Shown here: one piece after another, positions 1-8,892 of the stretch
Layout of the letters: every line of letters begins with the position of its first letter
How positions within the stretch are numbered: position 1 is the first letter of the stretch
Source of the DNA: Myroides injenensis M09-0166
GTDB lineage: Bacteria; Bacteroidota; Bacteroidia; Flavobacteriales; Flavobacteriaceae
DNA: 34,628 nt
NCBI RefSeq assembly: GCF_000246945.1
Contig: NZ_BAEX01000028.1
Location: 1-34,628, forward strand
Reading direction: 5' to 3'
Notes under the pieces: model-generated
Told to the model about the DNA's origin: nothing
The model's input: only the letters and a program-made list of their open reading frames with translations
The model's database searches: none
Translations under genes and position numbers: made by a program

Positions 1-26
1 ACACGTAGTATGAAACTATTTTTGTT

Positions 27-407
27 TTATTTAGAAGGTCTTATCAATAATGAATTTGGGAAATCTTTTTTTATAATTCTTAAGTTTCGCTCTGCTTCTA
101 ATCTAGTTTTAAAATTCCCAACAAAAACTTTATATGTTGGTGTATTATAAATAATAGTAGCATTTATCTCTGGATATAGAGATTTGAAATTTTGCAATGC
201 TTCTTTAGCTTCACTGTTTTTTCCGTAAAAAACTTGAATTCTAAATTTGTCATTGGCGGTTATAGAAGAATTGTAGGTCTTCTTCATATTCATCAACTCT
301 GTGATGGTATTTGGTTCGTTTACAATAGTTTTTTTCTCTTGAGCTTGAATTGTGGAAAAGCTAAAAAGTATTGTAGAAAAGAGGAGTAAAACTCTTAAAA
401 TTCTCAT
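27..407 (-). CDS. Exported SPOR-domain protein
   Basis: A 126-residue protein with a clear signal peptide (MRILRV, a hydrophobic run, then a cut near IQAQ-EKK) and a C-terminal SPOR-like domain over the last 75 or so residues, starting FRIQVFYG and containing TYKVFVGNF and EAERNL. SPOR domains bind denuded septal peptidoglycan, so the mature protein probably sits in the periplasm or is surface attached and touches the cell wall; its specific job is unknown. An ATG seven codons upstream (426-428) is less likely: it lies inside the TAnnTTTG promoter box, and starting at 405-407 gives a standard signal peptide. It is transcribed divergently from actA and has no visible partner gene within the window. 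Confidence 0.8.
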   Translation of the reverse strand: MRILRVLLLFSTILFSFSTIQAQEKKTIVNEPNTITELMNMKKTYNSSITANDKFRIQVFYGKNSEAKEALQNFKSLYPEINATIIYNTPTYKVFVGNFKTRLEAERNLRIIKKDFPNSLLIRPSK

Positions 408-425
408 AATGAAATGTATTTGATG

Positions 426-433
426 CAAAATTA
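426..433 (-). promoter_or_regulatory. -7 box of the SPOR gene promoter
   Basis: On the minus strand this reads TAATTTTG, a perfect match to the Bacteroidota sigma-A -7 consensus TAnnTTTG. Transcription would begin near 422, giving a leader of about 15 bases before the ATG at 405-407. No exact TTG -33 element is seen at the usual distance. Confidence 0.5.
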
Positions 434-530
434 CAAAATATCTCTAAAAGAAGCTAAAACAGTTTTATTTAGAACGTGTATAAATTATATTTAAAGGCTT
501 GTAAAGGTTTTAAGAGTAAGCCATAAATTG

Positions 531-538
531 TATTTTTG
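531..538 (+). promoter_or_regulatory. -7 box of the act-cox operon promoter
   Basis: TATTTTTG matches TAnnTTTG. No exact TTG lies 17-23 bases upstream; the nearest is at 499-501, 29 bases away. If this is the real promoter, transcription starts near 542 and the leader before actA is about 83 bases, much longer than the 13-23 bases implied for the other promoters here. The leader contains GGTCT (571-575) and AGACC (592-596), which could pair. Confidence 0.45.
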
Positions 539-624
539 TCGAAGTTTGTAAATAAGGTATATAATAGAGCGGTCTAATTGACTGTTAAATAAGACCAAAT
601 TTAGTTGAAAATCATTTTATAACT

Positions 625-1905
625 ATGAAAAAAGTGGGTAACCATAATTCGTTTTCAAAGATTTTATTCTTTTGTTTAGCGTTGATGCTATCGTTTTCGA
701 CAATTTCGTTTGCACAAGATGCTGCAAAAGGTAAGGAATTGTTCAATTCTAACTGTGCAGCATGTCATAAGCTGGATGGTAATGCTACTGGACCATCACT
801 ACGTGGTGTTGTTGAAAGACACGACGGAGATGTAGAGTGGCTACATAAATGGATAAAAAGTAGCTCGTCTTTGATTAAGTCAGGAGATTCTAGAGCTGTA
901 AAACTTTTTGAAGAATGGAATAAGGTGGTTATGAATGACTTCCCTGGTTTGTCAGATGAAGACATTGATAACATCTTAGCATATACTTCAGAAGAAAAAG
1001 CTGCTCCAGTTGCAGTAGCTGGAGGAGGAGGTGCTGAAGCACAAGGAGGAAATGCTGATGGTGTTTCTAATATGGTTGTTTTAGGTGCTTTAGTAGTTGT
1101 TTTATTACTTTTAGTAACAATGCTATTCTTTGTTAGAAAAGTGTTGAATAAAGTAGTAGAAGCTAATGGTTTAACTGAAGAGGTACGTCATACTATTCCA
1201 TTGTGGAAAGCATTTGTTAAAAATCAATTCTTGGTGATTGTTTCTGTAATCGTTATGATTTTGGTTGGATCATATTTTGCTTTTGGATATATGATGCAAA
1301 TTGGAGTTGATAAAGGTTATGAACCAGTTCAGCCTATCCATTTTTCACATAAAATTCACGCTGGTGATAATGGTATTGATTGTAAGTATTGTCACTCAGC
1401 TGCAAGATCAAGTAAAACTTCTGGTATTCCATCTTTAAATGTTTGTATGAACTGTCATAAAAACATTAGCGAATTCACAGGAGAAGAAGGTAAAGATTAT
1501 GGTAAATACACACCAGAGTTTTATTCAGGAGAAATCCAAAAATTATATGATGCGGTAGGTTGGGATGCTTCGGCTCAAAAATATACTGGAAAAGAAAAAC
1601 CAGTTAAATGGGTTCGTATTCATAATTTACCAGACTTTGCTTACTATAACCACTCTCAACACGTAAATGTGGCTGGTTTAGAATGTCAAACATGTCACGG
1701 ACCAGTTGAAGAAATGGAAATCATGAGACAGTATTCTCCATTAACTATGGGATGGTGTATTGATTGTCATAGAAAAACTGACGTTAAGTTAGAAAGCAAC
1801 GAGTATTATGCGAAAATTCATAAAGAATTGTCTGAGAAATACGGAGTTGAGAAATTGACTGTTGCTCAAATGGGTGGATTAGAATGTGGTAAATGTCACT
1901 ATTAA
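625..1905 (+). CDS. actA: ActA, multiheme cytochrome c of alternative complex III
   Basis: Periplasmic electron-exit subunit of the quinol:cytochrome c oxidoreductase. The 426 residues hold a signal peptide (cut near residue 30), a monoheme cytochrome c domain (CxxCH at 44-48, probable distal ligand M103), a Gly/Ala-rich linker (about 128-147), two membrane helices (about 149-170 and 201-224) and a pentaheme domain with CxxCH at 253-257, 274-278, 354-358, 378-382 and 421-425, the last just before the stop. That makes six hemes. The classic ActA description is pentaheme, so the N-terminal monoheme domain is an extra module that may carry electrons onward to CoxB. First gene of an eight-gene operon; actB follows after 40 bases. 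Confidence 0.93.
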   Translation: MKKVGNHNSFSKILFFCLALMLSFSTISFAQDAAKGKELFNSNCAACHKLDGNATGPSLRGVVERHDGDVEWLHKWIKSSSSLIKSGDSRAVKLFEEWNKVVMNDFPGLSDEDIDNILAYTSEEKAAPVAVAGGGGAEAQGGNADGVSNMVVLGALVVVLLLLVTMLFFVRKVLNKVVEANGLTEEVRHTIPLWKAFVKNQFLVIVSVIVMILVGSYFAFGYMMQIGVDKGYEPVQPIHFSHKIHAGDNGIDCKYCHSAARSSKTSGIPSLNVCMNCHKNISEFTGEEGKDYGKYTPEFYSGEIQKLYDAVGWDASAQKYTGKEKPVKWVRIHNLPDFAYYNHSQHVNVAGLECQTCHGPVEEMEIMRQYSPLTMGWCIDCHRKTDVKLESNEYYAKIHKELSEKYGVEKLTVAQMGGLECGKCHY

Positions 1906-1945
1906 TATAATTAATTAAAGAATAAGAAGCTAATATATATATACA

Positions 1946-4900
1946 ATGGCATCAAACAAAAAATACTGGAAAAGTGTTGAAGAGCTGAACGAAAATAGTT
2001 CTATTGTTGAGACGCTAAGAAACAATGAGTTTGTTGAGGAGCTACCTACAGATGAATTTCTTGGTGATAAAGACAAACTATCGTCTTCTTCTACAACTCG
2101 TCGAGACTTTTTGAAATACGTTGGTTTTTCTACTGCTGCTGCTACATTAGCGGCGTGTGAAGGACCTGTAATTAAATCTATACCGTATGTAGTTCAGCCA
2201 GAAGAGATTATTCCTGGAGTAGCTGACTATTATGCGACTACGATTGCTGATGGGTTTGACTTTGTGAATGTTTTAGTAAAAACTCGCGAAGGTCGTCCAA
2301 TCAAAATCGAAAATAATAAATTAGCTAGTGCATACTCAGGTGCAAATGCTCGTGTTAACGCATCTGTTCTATCAATGTATGATAGTCTTCGTTTGAAGCA
2401 ACCTAAAATTGAAGGTAAAAACGCTTCTTGGGATGAAGTTGATGCAAAAGTTAGAGCTAGCTTACAAGATGCAAAATCAACAGGAGGTAATGTTGTATTA
2501 TTAACAAATACAATGGCTAGTCCTTCTACTGATAAATTAATAAAAGAATTCATTTCTGAAAATCCAACTGCAAAACATATCGTTTATGATGCAGTTTCTT
2601 CATCAACAGCGTTAGATGCTTATCAAATGGCTTATGGGGAAAGAGGATTTGCAGATTACGATTTCGGAAAAGCTGATGTAATTGTTTCTATTGCTGCTGA
2701 CTTTTTAGGAGATTGGCAAGGAGGTGGATATGATTCAGCTTATGCTAAAGGTCGTATCCCTAAAAACGGTAAAATGTCAAAACATTTCCAAATAGAGTCT
2801 AATATGTCTTTATCTGGTGCAAATGCTGACGTACGTATACCTTTAAATCTTGCTGGACAGAAAGCTGCTTTAGTGAAATTTTATAATGCTATTGTTGGTG
2901 GAAATGTTTCTTCTAGTAAAACAGAATATGATGAAGCAATCCAAAAAGCAATTAGTCAATTAAAGGCTGCTGGTAAAAATGGTGTTTTAGTATCAGGAAT
3001 TGACGATGTAAACGCTCAATTATTAGTTTTTGCTATTAATGAAGCTTTACAATCAGAGGCATTTATGCCAGAAGTAACTAAATACGTTAGAAAAGGAAAC
3101 AACAAAGAAGTTCTTGAATTAGTTAAAGATATGAATGCTGGTAAAATTCATACTCTTATTATGTCAGGAATAAATCCAGTTTATACTTTAGCTAATAGTG
3201 AGGCTTTCGCAGAAGGATTGAAAAAAGTTAAAACATCAGTTTCTTTCTCATTGAAAGAAGATGAGACTGCTTTACTTAGTACTGTTGCAGCAGCAGCTCC
3301 ACATTACCTTGAGTCTTGGGGAGATGTAATGATTAAAAAAGGTCATTACTCTGTTATGCAACCTACTATACGTCCATTATTTGATACACGTCAGTTCCAA
3401 GAGGCTTTATTGTTGTGGACTGGAAATAATACTGCTTATTATGATTATTTAAAATCTGTAGGTAGTGATTATAGTAATGGTAAATCTTGGAATCAACTAG
3501 TTCATGATGGATTTGCTACTAAAGACGTAGAGAATAAAGCTATTTCAAACATTGATTTTGCTAATGCTGCACAAGCTTTAGTTAAAGGAGTTAAAGAAGG
3601 TAACTATGAATTAGTTCTTTATACTAAGACAGGAATGGGAGATGGTCAACAAGCTAATAACCCATGGTTACAAGAATTTCCTGATCCAATCTCACGTGTA
3701 TCGTGGGATAACTACGCTACTATCTCTAGAAAAGATGCTGAAGAGTTAAATATAGTTAATCATCACGTTGCAAACGGAGGTTTAAACGGTGATTATGTTA
3801 CTTTAACTGTGAATGGCGTTACTTTAGAAAAAGTACCTGCTTTAATTCAACCAGGACAAGCACCGGGAACTATTGGTCTTGCTTTTGGTTATGGTAGAAA
3901 AGCAGCACTTAAAGAAGAAATGCAAGTAGGTGTTAATGCTTATAAATTATATAACAACTTTGATACAGTTCAATCTGTAACAATTGCGAAAGCAAGTGGT
4001 GAGCACGAGTTTGCTTGTGTTCAGTTACAGAATACATTGATGAGTAGAGGTGATATCGTTAAAGATACTACTTTGGCTATAATGAGTGATAAATCTATTC
4101 CTGTGGATGAATGGAATATTCCAGCTCAAGTTTCTTATGATCATGAGGAAGTGAAAGCTTCTACTATTGATATATGGGAGTCATTTGATAGATCTGTAGG
4201 TCACCATTTCAATTTATCTATTGATTTAAATGCTTGTACAGGTTGTGGTGCTTGTGTGATTTCTTGTCATGCTGAGAACAACGTTCCTGTAGTTGGTAAA
4301 TCAGAGGTTAGAAGAAGTAGAGATATGCACTGGTTGCGTATTGATAGATATTATTCATCAGAAGATACTTTTGCTGGAGATGTCGAGAAGAAAGTTAATG
4401 CAAAAGGATTTACTGAATATCACGATGCATTTAAAGAATTAGAACATCCAGCAGACAACCCACAAGTTGCATTCCAACCAATCATGTGTCAACATTGTAA
4501 CCATGCACCATGTGAAACTGTATGTCCAGTAGCTGCGACATCTCACGGACGTCAAGGTCAAAACCATATGGCATATAACCGTTGTGTTGGAACTAGATAC
4601 TGTGCAAATAACTGTCCTTACAAAGTGAGACGTTTTAACTGGTTCTTATATGCACAGAATAGTGAGTTTGATTACTACATGAATGATGACTTAGGACGTA
4701 TGGTATTAAACCCAGATGTTGTTGTTCGTTCTAGAGGGGTAATGGAAAAATGTTCATTATGTATCCAAATGACTCAAGCTACAATATTAAAAGCTAAGAA
4801 TGAAGGAAGAGCTGTTCGTCCAAACGAATTTGAAGTTGCTTGTTCAGCTGCTTGTTCTAGTGGAGCTATGGTTTTTGGAGATGTTAATGATAAAGATTCT

Positions 4901-5002
4901 GAAATTACTGAATTAGCAGAATCAGATCGTTCATACCACTTATTGGAGCATATTGGTACAAAACCAAATGTATTCTACCACGTTAAAGTTAGAAACGTGT
5001 AA
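1946..5002 (+). CDS. actB: ActB, iron-sulfur and molybdopterin-fold subunit of alternative complex III
   Basis: A 1018-residue fusion. The N-terminus matches the 'extended Tat' type known in this family: about 50 residues precede the twin arginine (R52-R53, RRDFLKYVGF) and a lipobox Cys follows at C71, so the protein is probably exported folded and lipid anchored. The middle resembles molybdopterin oxidoreductases, which in ACIII carry no molybdenum cofactor. The C-terminal ferredoxin-like part has four cysteine clusters: C764/767/770/774, C848/851/856/860, C880/886/890 and C936/939 with C966/970. Family knowledge assigns three [4Fe-4S] and one [3Fe-4S] centre. Its clusters are thought to lie between the quinol site in ActC and the ActA hemes. 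Length is normal and no frame disruption is seen. Confidence 0.93.
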   Translation: MASNKKYWKSVEELNENSSIVETLRNNEFVEELPTDEFLGDKDKLSSSSTTRRDFLKYVGFSTAAATLAACEGPVIKSIPYVVQPEEIIPGVADYYATTIADGFDFVNVLVKTREGRPIKIENNKLASAYSGANARVNASVLSMYDSLRLKQPKIEGKNASWDEVDAKVRASLQDAKSTGGNVVLLTNTMASPSTDKLIKEFISENPTAKHIVYDAVSSSTALDAYQMAYGERGFADYDFGKADVIVSIAADFLGDWQGGGYDSAYAKGRIPKNGKMSKHFQIESNMSLSGANADVRIPLNLAGQKAALVKFYNAIVGGNVSSSKTEYDEAIQKAISQLKAAGKNGVLVSGIDDVNAQLLVFAINEALQSEAFMPEVTKYVRKGNNKEVLELVKDMNAGKIHTLIMSGINPVYTLANSEAFAEGLKKVKTSVSFSLKEDETALLSTVAAAAPHYLESWGDVMIKKGHYSVMQPTIRPLFDTRQFQEALLLWTGNNTAYYDYLKSVGSDYSNGKSWNQLVHDGFATKDVENKAISNIDFANAAQALVKGVKEGNYELVLYTKTGMGDGQQANNPWLQEFPDPISRVSWDNYATISRKDAEELNIVNHHVANGGLNGDYVTLTVNGVTLEKVPALIQPGQAPGTIGLAFGYGRKAALKEEMQVGVNAYKLYNNFDTVQSVTIAKASGEHEFACVQLQNTLMSRGDIVKDTTLAIMSDKSIPVDEWNIPAQVSYDHEEVKASTIDIWESFDRSVGHHFNLSIDLNACTGCGACVISCHAENNVPVVGKSEVRRSRDMHWLRIDRYYSSEDTFAGDVEKKVNAKGFTEYHDAFKELEHPADNPQVAFQPIMCQHCNHAPCETVCPVAATSHGRQGQNHMAYNRCVGTRYCANNCPYKVRRFNWFLYAQNSEFDYYMNDDLGRMVLNPDVVVRSRGVMEKCSLCIQMTQATILKAKNEGRAVRPNEFEVACSAACSSGAMVFGDVNDKDSEITELAESDRSYHLLEHIGTKPNVFYHVKVRNV

Positions 5003-5040
5003 TTAAATGAATTATTAATTAAAGAAACATATAAAGGATT

Positions 5041-6450
5041 ATGTCGTCACATTACGAAGCACCCATTAGAAAACCTTTAGTTATTGGTGAGAAAACATAT
5101 CACGATATAACTGTTGATGTGGCTAGACCTGTAGAAGGGAGAGCAAACAAACTATGGTGGAAGGTTTTCACTATTGCTTTCATCGCATTTCTATGGGGTA
5201 TAGGATCAATGGCTTACACAGTTGGTACTGGTATAGGTACATGGGGATTAAATAAAACCATCGGTTGGGCATGGGATATTACCAACTTCGTATGGTGGGT
5301 TGGTATCGGTCACGCTGGTACTTTAATTTCCGCTGTATTATTATTATTTAGACAAAAATGGAGAATGGCTATTAACCGTTCAGCAGAGGCAATGACTATT
5401 TTCTCTGTTGTTCAGGCAGGTCTATTCCCTATCATACACATGGGACGTCCATGGTTAGCATACTGGGTACTACCTTTACCTAACCAATTTGGGTCTTTGT
5501 GGGTTAACTTTAACTCACCATTACTTTGGGACGTTTTTGCAATTTCTACGTATTTATCAGTTTCATTAGTTTTCTGGTGGACTGGTTTATTACCTGACTT
5601 TGCAATGTTACGCGATAGAGCGATAACACCATTCAATAAAAGAGTATATTCTATTTTATCATTTGGTTGGTCAGGACGTGCAAAAGACTGGCAACGTTTT
5701 GAGGAAGTATCTTTAGTATTAGCTGGATTAGCTACACCATTAGTACTTTCAGTACACACGATTGTATCTTTTGACTTTGCTACTTCTGTAATTCCTGGAT
5801 GGCATACAACTATTCTTCCTCCATATTTCGTAGCTGGAGCTATTTTCTCTGGATTTGCTATGGTTACAACACTTTTGATCATTATGAGAAAAGTGTCTAA
5901 TTTAGAGGATTATATCACTATTCAACATATTGAGCTTATGAATATCATTGTGATGATTACAGGTTCTATTGTTGGTGTGGCATATATTACTGAGTTATGG
6001 GTAGCTTGGTACTCTGGAGTAGAGTATGAACAATACGCATTTTTAAACCGTGCAACAGGACCTTACTGGTGGTCATATGTATTAATGATGACTTGTAACG
6101 TGGTTTCTCCACAAGTTATGTGGTTTAAAAAGATTAGAACTAACATTATGGCGTCTTTCATTATTTCTTTAATAGTGAACGTTGGGATGTGGTTTGAGCG
6201 TTTTGTAATTATTGTTACATCATTACATAGAGATTATTTACCTTCTTCATGGACTATGTTCCAACCAACATTTGTTGATGCAGGTATTTATATTGGAACT
6301 ATTGGTTTCTTCTTTGTATTGTTCTTGTTATATTCAAGAAGTTTCCCTGTAATTGCGCAAGCAGAGGTAAAAACTATTTTGAAATCTTCAGGAGAGTTTT
6401 ACAAAAAAGAAAGAGACAGCAAAGAGAATCATCAAACTTTAAATCATTAA
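5041..6450 (+). CDS. actC: ActC, NrfD/PsrC-type quinol-binding membrane subunit
   Basis: A 469-residue polytopic membrane protein of the NrfD/PsrC family, with about ten helices beginning near residue 40 and a short charged C-terminal tail. Recognisable stretches are GIGHAGTLISA and HMGRPWLAYW, which line the quinol side in homologues. In ACIII this subunit is the main menaquinol-oxidising site and, with ActF, a candidate for proton transfer. It begins 38 bases after actB and ends 6 bases before actD, inside one operon. NrfD of nitrite reductase is the same fold, but the neighbours (ActB fusion, ActD, ActE, ActF) settle the ACIII assignment. Confidence 0.93.
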   Translation: MSSHYEAPIRKPLVIGEKTYHDITVDVARPVEGRANKLWWKVFTIAFIAFLWGIGSMAYTVGTGIGTWGLNKTIGWAWDITNFVWWVGIGHAGTLISAVLLLFRQKWRMAINRSAEAMTIFSVVQAGLFPIIHMGRPWLAYWVLPLPNQFGSLWVNFNSPLLWDVFAISTYLSVSLVFWWTGLLPDFAMLRDRAITPFNKRVYSILSFGWSGRAKDWQRFEEVSLVLAGLATPLVLSVHTIVSFDFATSVIPGWHTTILPPYFVAGAIFSGFAMVTTLLIIMRKVSNLEDYITIQHIELMNIIVMITGSIVGVAYITELWVAWYSGVEYEQYAFLNRATGPYWWSYVLMMTCNVVSPQVMWFKKIRTNIMASFIISLIVNVGMWFERFVIIVTSLHRDYLPSSWTMFQPTFVDAGIYIGTIGFFFVLFLLYSRSFPVIAQAEVKTILKSSGEFYKKERDSKENHQTLNH

Positions 6451-6456
6451 TTCGTT

Positions 6457-6978
6457 ATGAGTAATAAGGTAATTTACGCAATATATAATGATGATGATGT
6501 GTTGTTAGATGCAGTAAAAGAGACTAGAACTGCTCATCATCACATTGAGGAAATCTATACTCCTTTCCCAGTGCATGGTCTAGATAAAGCAATGGGATTA
6601 AAACCAACAAGATTAGCTATTTGTGCTTTCTTGTACGGATTAATTGGTTTATCATTTGGGACAGCAATGATGTATTTCATCATGATAGTTGACTGGCCAC
6701 AAGATATTGGGGGTAAACCTAGTTTTAGTTTTATCCAAAATATGCCAGCATTCGTTCCAATTATGTTTGAGATGACTGTATTATTTTCAGCTCACTTAAT
6801 GGTGTTAACATTCTTTATGAGAAGTAAATTATGGCCATTTAAAAAAGCTGAAAACCCAGATGTTAGAACTACAGATGATCACTTTTTAATGGAAGTTGCT
6901 TTAAAAGGAGATGAAGAGTCAGCAGTAGAGTTCTTCAAAAATACTGGTGCAGTTGAAGTTAAAGTAATTGAAAAGTAA
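6457..6978 (+). CDS. actD: ActD, DUF3341 membrane subunit of alternative complex III
   Basis: A 173-residue protein of the DUF3341 family. It has a soluble N-terminal part with VIYAIYNDDDVLLDAV and HHHIEEIYTPFPVHGLD, then two membrane helices (about 54-76 and 97-121) and a soluble C-terminal tail. In solved ACIII structures ActD packs against the membrane subunits without cofactors and is structural. The start ATG lies 6 bases after the actC stop and the actE ATG lies 7 bases after its own stop, so translation is probably coupled along the operon. Confidence 0.9.
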   Translation: MSNKVIYAIYNDDDVLLDAVKETRTAHHHIEEIYTPFPVHGLDKAMGLKPTRLAICAFLYGLIGLSFGTAMMYFIMIVDWPQDIGGKPSFSFIQNMPAFVPIMFEMTVLFSAHLMVLTFFMRSKLWPFKKAENPDVRTTDDHFLMEVALKGDEESAVEFFKNTGAVEVKVIEK

Positions 6979-6985
6979 TTGTAGA

Positions 6986-7534
6986 ATGAAAGCAATATAT
7001 AAAATAGTAGCTTTAGTGGGGGTGTCGATTTTGACTACTTCTTGTTTTAATAAAGAACGTCCTAACTATCAGTTCATGCCTAATATGTATGAAGCTGTTG
7101 GATATGAAACGTATTCTGCAGTGCCTACTGATGTTTTTAAAGATGGAATGGAGGCGCAAAAGCCAGCAGAAGGTTCTATACCAAGAGGTTTCGAACCAGA
7201 AGCATATCCAAATACACCTGAAGGGCTAGTAGAGGCAAAAATGAATTTAAAATCACCACTTACAGAAGCAGAAAAAGATTCTGATAAAGGGCAACAATTA
7301 TATGGAATTTATTGCGCTATTTGTCATGGTGCGAAAGGTGATGGAAAAGGTAACTTGGTGAAAAATGAAAAGTTCTTAGGGGTTCCGAACTATAAAGATC
7401 GTGAACTTACTGAAGGAGGGATCTATCACGTAATTACTTATGGTTTGAATGCAATGGGATCTCATGCTAATCAATTAACTCAGAAAGAGCGTTGGTTAGT
7501 TACAGATTACGTTTTAAAATTGAAATCAGAATAA
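6986..7534 (+). CDS. actE: ActE, monoheme cytochrome c lipoprotein of alternative complex III
   Basis: A 182-residue lipoprotein: a short hydrophobic leader ends in the lipobox LTTSC, so C20 should be lipidated. One heme site, CAICH, lies in YGIYCAICHGAKGDGKGN, and Met in GLNAMGSHANQL is a likely distal ligand. In ACIII it is the monoheme subunit next to ActA and a possible exit point for electrons. A TTG codon 18 bases upstream would add six residues and overlap actD; the ATG at 6986 is preferred because it gives a normal lipoprotein signal and follows the actD stop by 7 bases. ActF follows after 30 bases. Confidence 0.92.
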   Translation: MKAIYKIVALVGVSILTTSCFNKERPNYQFMPNMYEAVGYETYSAVPTDVFKDGMEAQKPAEGSIPRGFEPEAYPNTPEGLVEAKMNLKSPLTEAEKDSDKGQQLYGIYCAICHGAKGDGKGNLVKNEKFLGVPNYKDRELTEGGIYHVITYGLNAMGSHANQLTQKERWLVTDYVLKLKSE

Positions 7535-7564
7535 TAAATTGTAAAACTTATTGAAAGTTTAGAT

Positions 7565-8875
7565 ATGTACACATTTTCAAAAAACTTAAAGATTTTTGCT
7601 GTAGTTCTTATGATCTTAGGATTGGCTGGGATTACTTATGGATTTTTAAGTGCACCAAGAACAACTGCTGAAGTAGAGCAGATTTTAAAGGAGCAAGAAC
7701 ATCATGGTAGTGTTACTCATGAGGTTTCTAGTCATGACTCTACCGTTGATCATGAAGCTCATAATGCGCATGTTGAGCATGTAAAAAGTCAATTGCAAAA
7801 TAAACCTTGGACTGCATTATATGTTGGTTGTATTTTCGTGATGTTAGTTTCTTTAGGGATATTAGTATTTTATGGAATCAATTATGCTGCTTCTGCTGGA
7901 TGGTCTCCTGTATTATTTAGAATAATGGAAGGATTGTCAGCGTATTTATTGCCAGGTTCAATTATTTTCTTTGTTATATTATTATTGTCTGTATTTGAAG
8001 TAGGTGGAAACCACTTATTTATATGGGCGAATGAGGAAGTCGTTAAACACGACGTTATTATTCAAGGTAAATTAGGATATTTGAACGTTCCTTTCTTTTT
8101 AATCCGTGCGGTTATCTTTTTAGGAGGTTGGAATCTTTACCGTTTCTATATGCGTAAACAATCTTTAACTTTAGATGCTACAGGTGATTTAGTTTATCAT
8201 AAAAAGATGTTTAAAGCATCTGCTGGATTTTTAGCATTTTTTATTGTTACTGAATCTATGGCATCATGGGATTGGATTATGTCTATAGATACTCACTGGT
8301 ATAGTACTTTATTTGGTTGGTATGTATTTGCAAGTTTCTTTGTATCTGCAATTACTACTATCGCATTGGTAACATTGTACCTAAAAAACAAAGGGTATCT
8401 AGAATTTGTTAATACTAGTCATATTCATGATTTAGCTAAATTTATGTTTGGTTTAAGTATTTTCTGGACATATCTTTGGTTCTCTCAATTCATGTTACAA
8501 TGGTACTCTAACATTCCAGAAGAGGTAACTTACTTCATCTTTAGAATTCAAGAGTTCAATTTACCATTCTTTGGTATGTTAGTTTTAAACTTTGTGTTGC
8601 CATTAATTTTATTAATTAATACAGACTTTAAACGTTTAACTTGGGTTGTTGTAATGGCTGGTATATGTATTATCGCTGGACATTATATTGATTTCTTTTT
8701 GATGATTGCACCTGGTACAGTTGGAGGTTCTTGGTTTATCGGAGCTGCTGAAATAGGGTCATTAATTTTCTTCATCGGATTATTTATCTATGTAGGATTT
8801 AATGCTATTGCTAAAGCACCATTATTAGCTAAGAATAATCCATTGATAGGAGAGAGTAAACATTTTCATTATTAA
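7565..8875 (+). CDS. actF: ActF, second large membrane subunit of alternative complex III
   Basis: A 436-residue polytopic membrane protein with about ten helices, the partner of ActC in the membrane arm and often annotated as 'quinol:cytochrome c oxidoreductase quinone-binding subunit 2'. After the first helix (about residues 10-28) comes a hydrophilic loop rich in histidine, eight His between residues 46 and 72, before the second helix near 83. The GHYIDFFLMIAPGTVGG stretch near the C-terminus is a familiar signature of the family. Whether this subunit binds quinone or only conducts protons is not settled. It sits 17 bases before coxB. Confidence 0.92.
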   Translation: MYTFSKNLKIFAVVLMILGLAGITYGFLSAPRTTAEVEQILKEQEHHGSVTHEVSSHDSTVDHEAHNAHVEHVKSQLQNKPWTALYVGCIFVMLVSLGILVFYGINYAASAGWSPVLFRIMEGLSAYLLPGSIIFFVILLLSVFEVGGNHLFIWANEEVVKHDVIIQGKLGYLNVPFFLIRAVIFLGGWNLYRFYMRKQSLTLDATGDLVYHKKMFKASAGFLAFFIVTESMASWDWIMSIDTHWYSTLFGWYVFASFFVSAITTIALVTLYLKNKGYLEFVNTSHIHDLAKFMFGLSIFWTYLWFSQFMLQWYSNIPEEVTYFIFRIQEFNLPFFGMLVLNFVLPLILLINTDFKRLTWVVVMAGICIIAGHYIDFFLMIAPGTVGGSWFIGAAEIGSLIFFIGLFIYVGFNAIAKAPLLAKNNPLIGESKHFHY

Positions 8876-8892
8876 TATCTAAAAATAAACAA

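Noticed and set aside
192-389. A 65-codon plus-strand open frame opposite the SPOR-domain gene
   Set aside because: The minus-strand gene has a signal peptide, a recognised domain and a promoter box; the plus-strand frame has none of these.
1931-1943. A short TA repeat just before actB
   Set aside because: Only about six TA units in AT-rich DNA, within an operon; nothing suggests a function or a phase-variable switch.
5412-5882. A 156-codon open frame on the minus strand inside actC
   Set aside because: It lies antisense to an intact membrane subunit gene, has no signal, domain or plausible start context, and reads as a shadow.
1946-6450. Reading ActB and ActC as a formate dehydrogenase, DMSO reductase or nitrite reductase
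   Set aside because: The fused molybdopterin-fold and ferredoxin architecture, with ActA, ActD, ActE and ActF next to it, is specific to alternative complex III.
6968-6985. TTG start for ActE giving six more residues
   Set aside because: It overlaps the actD coding end and spoils the lipoprotein signal; the ATG at 6986 is better. The same logic rejects the TTG at 26988 for the first subunit III gene.
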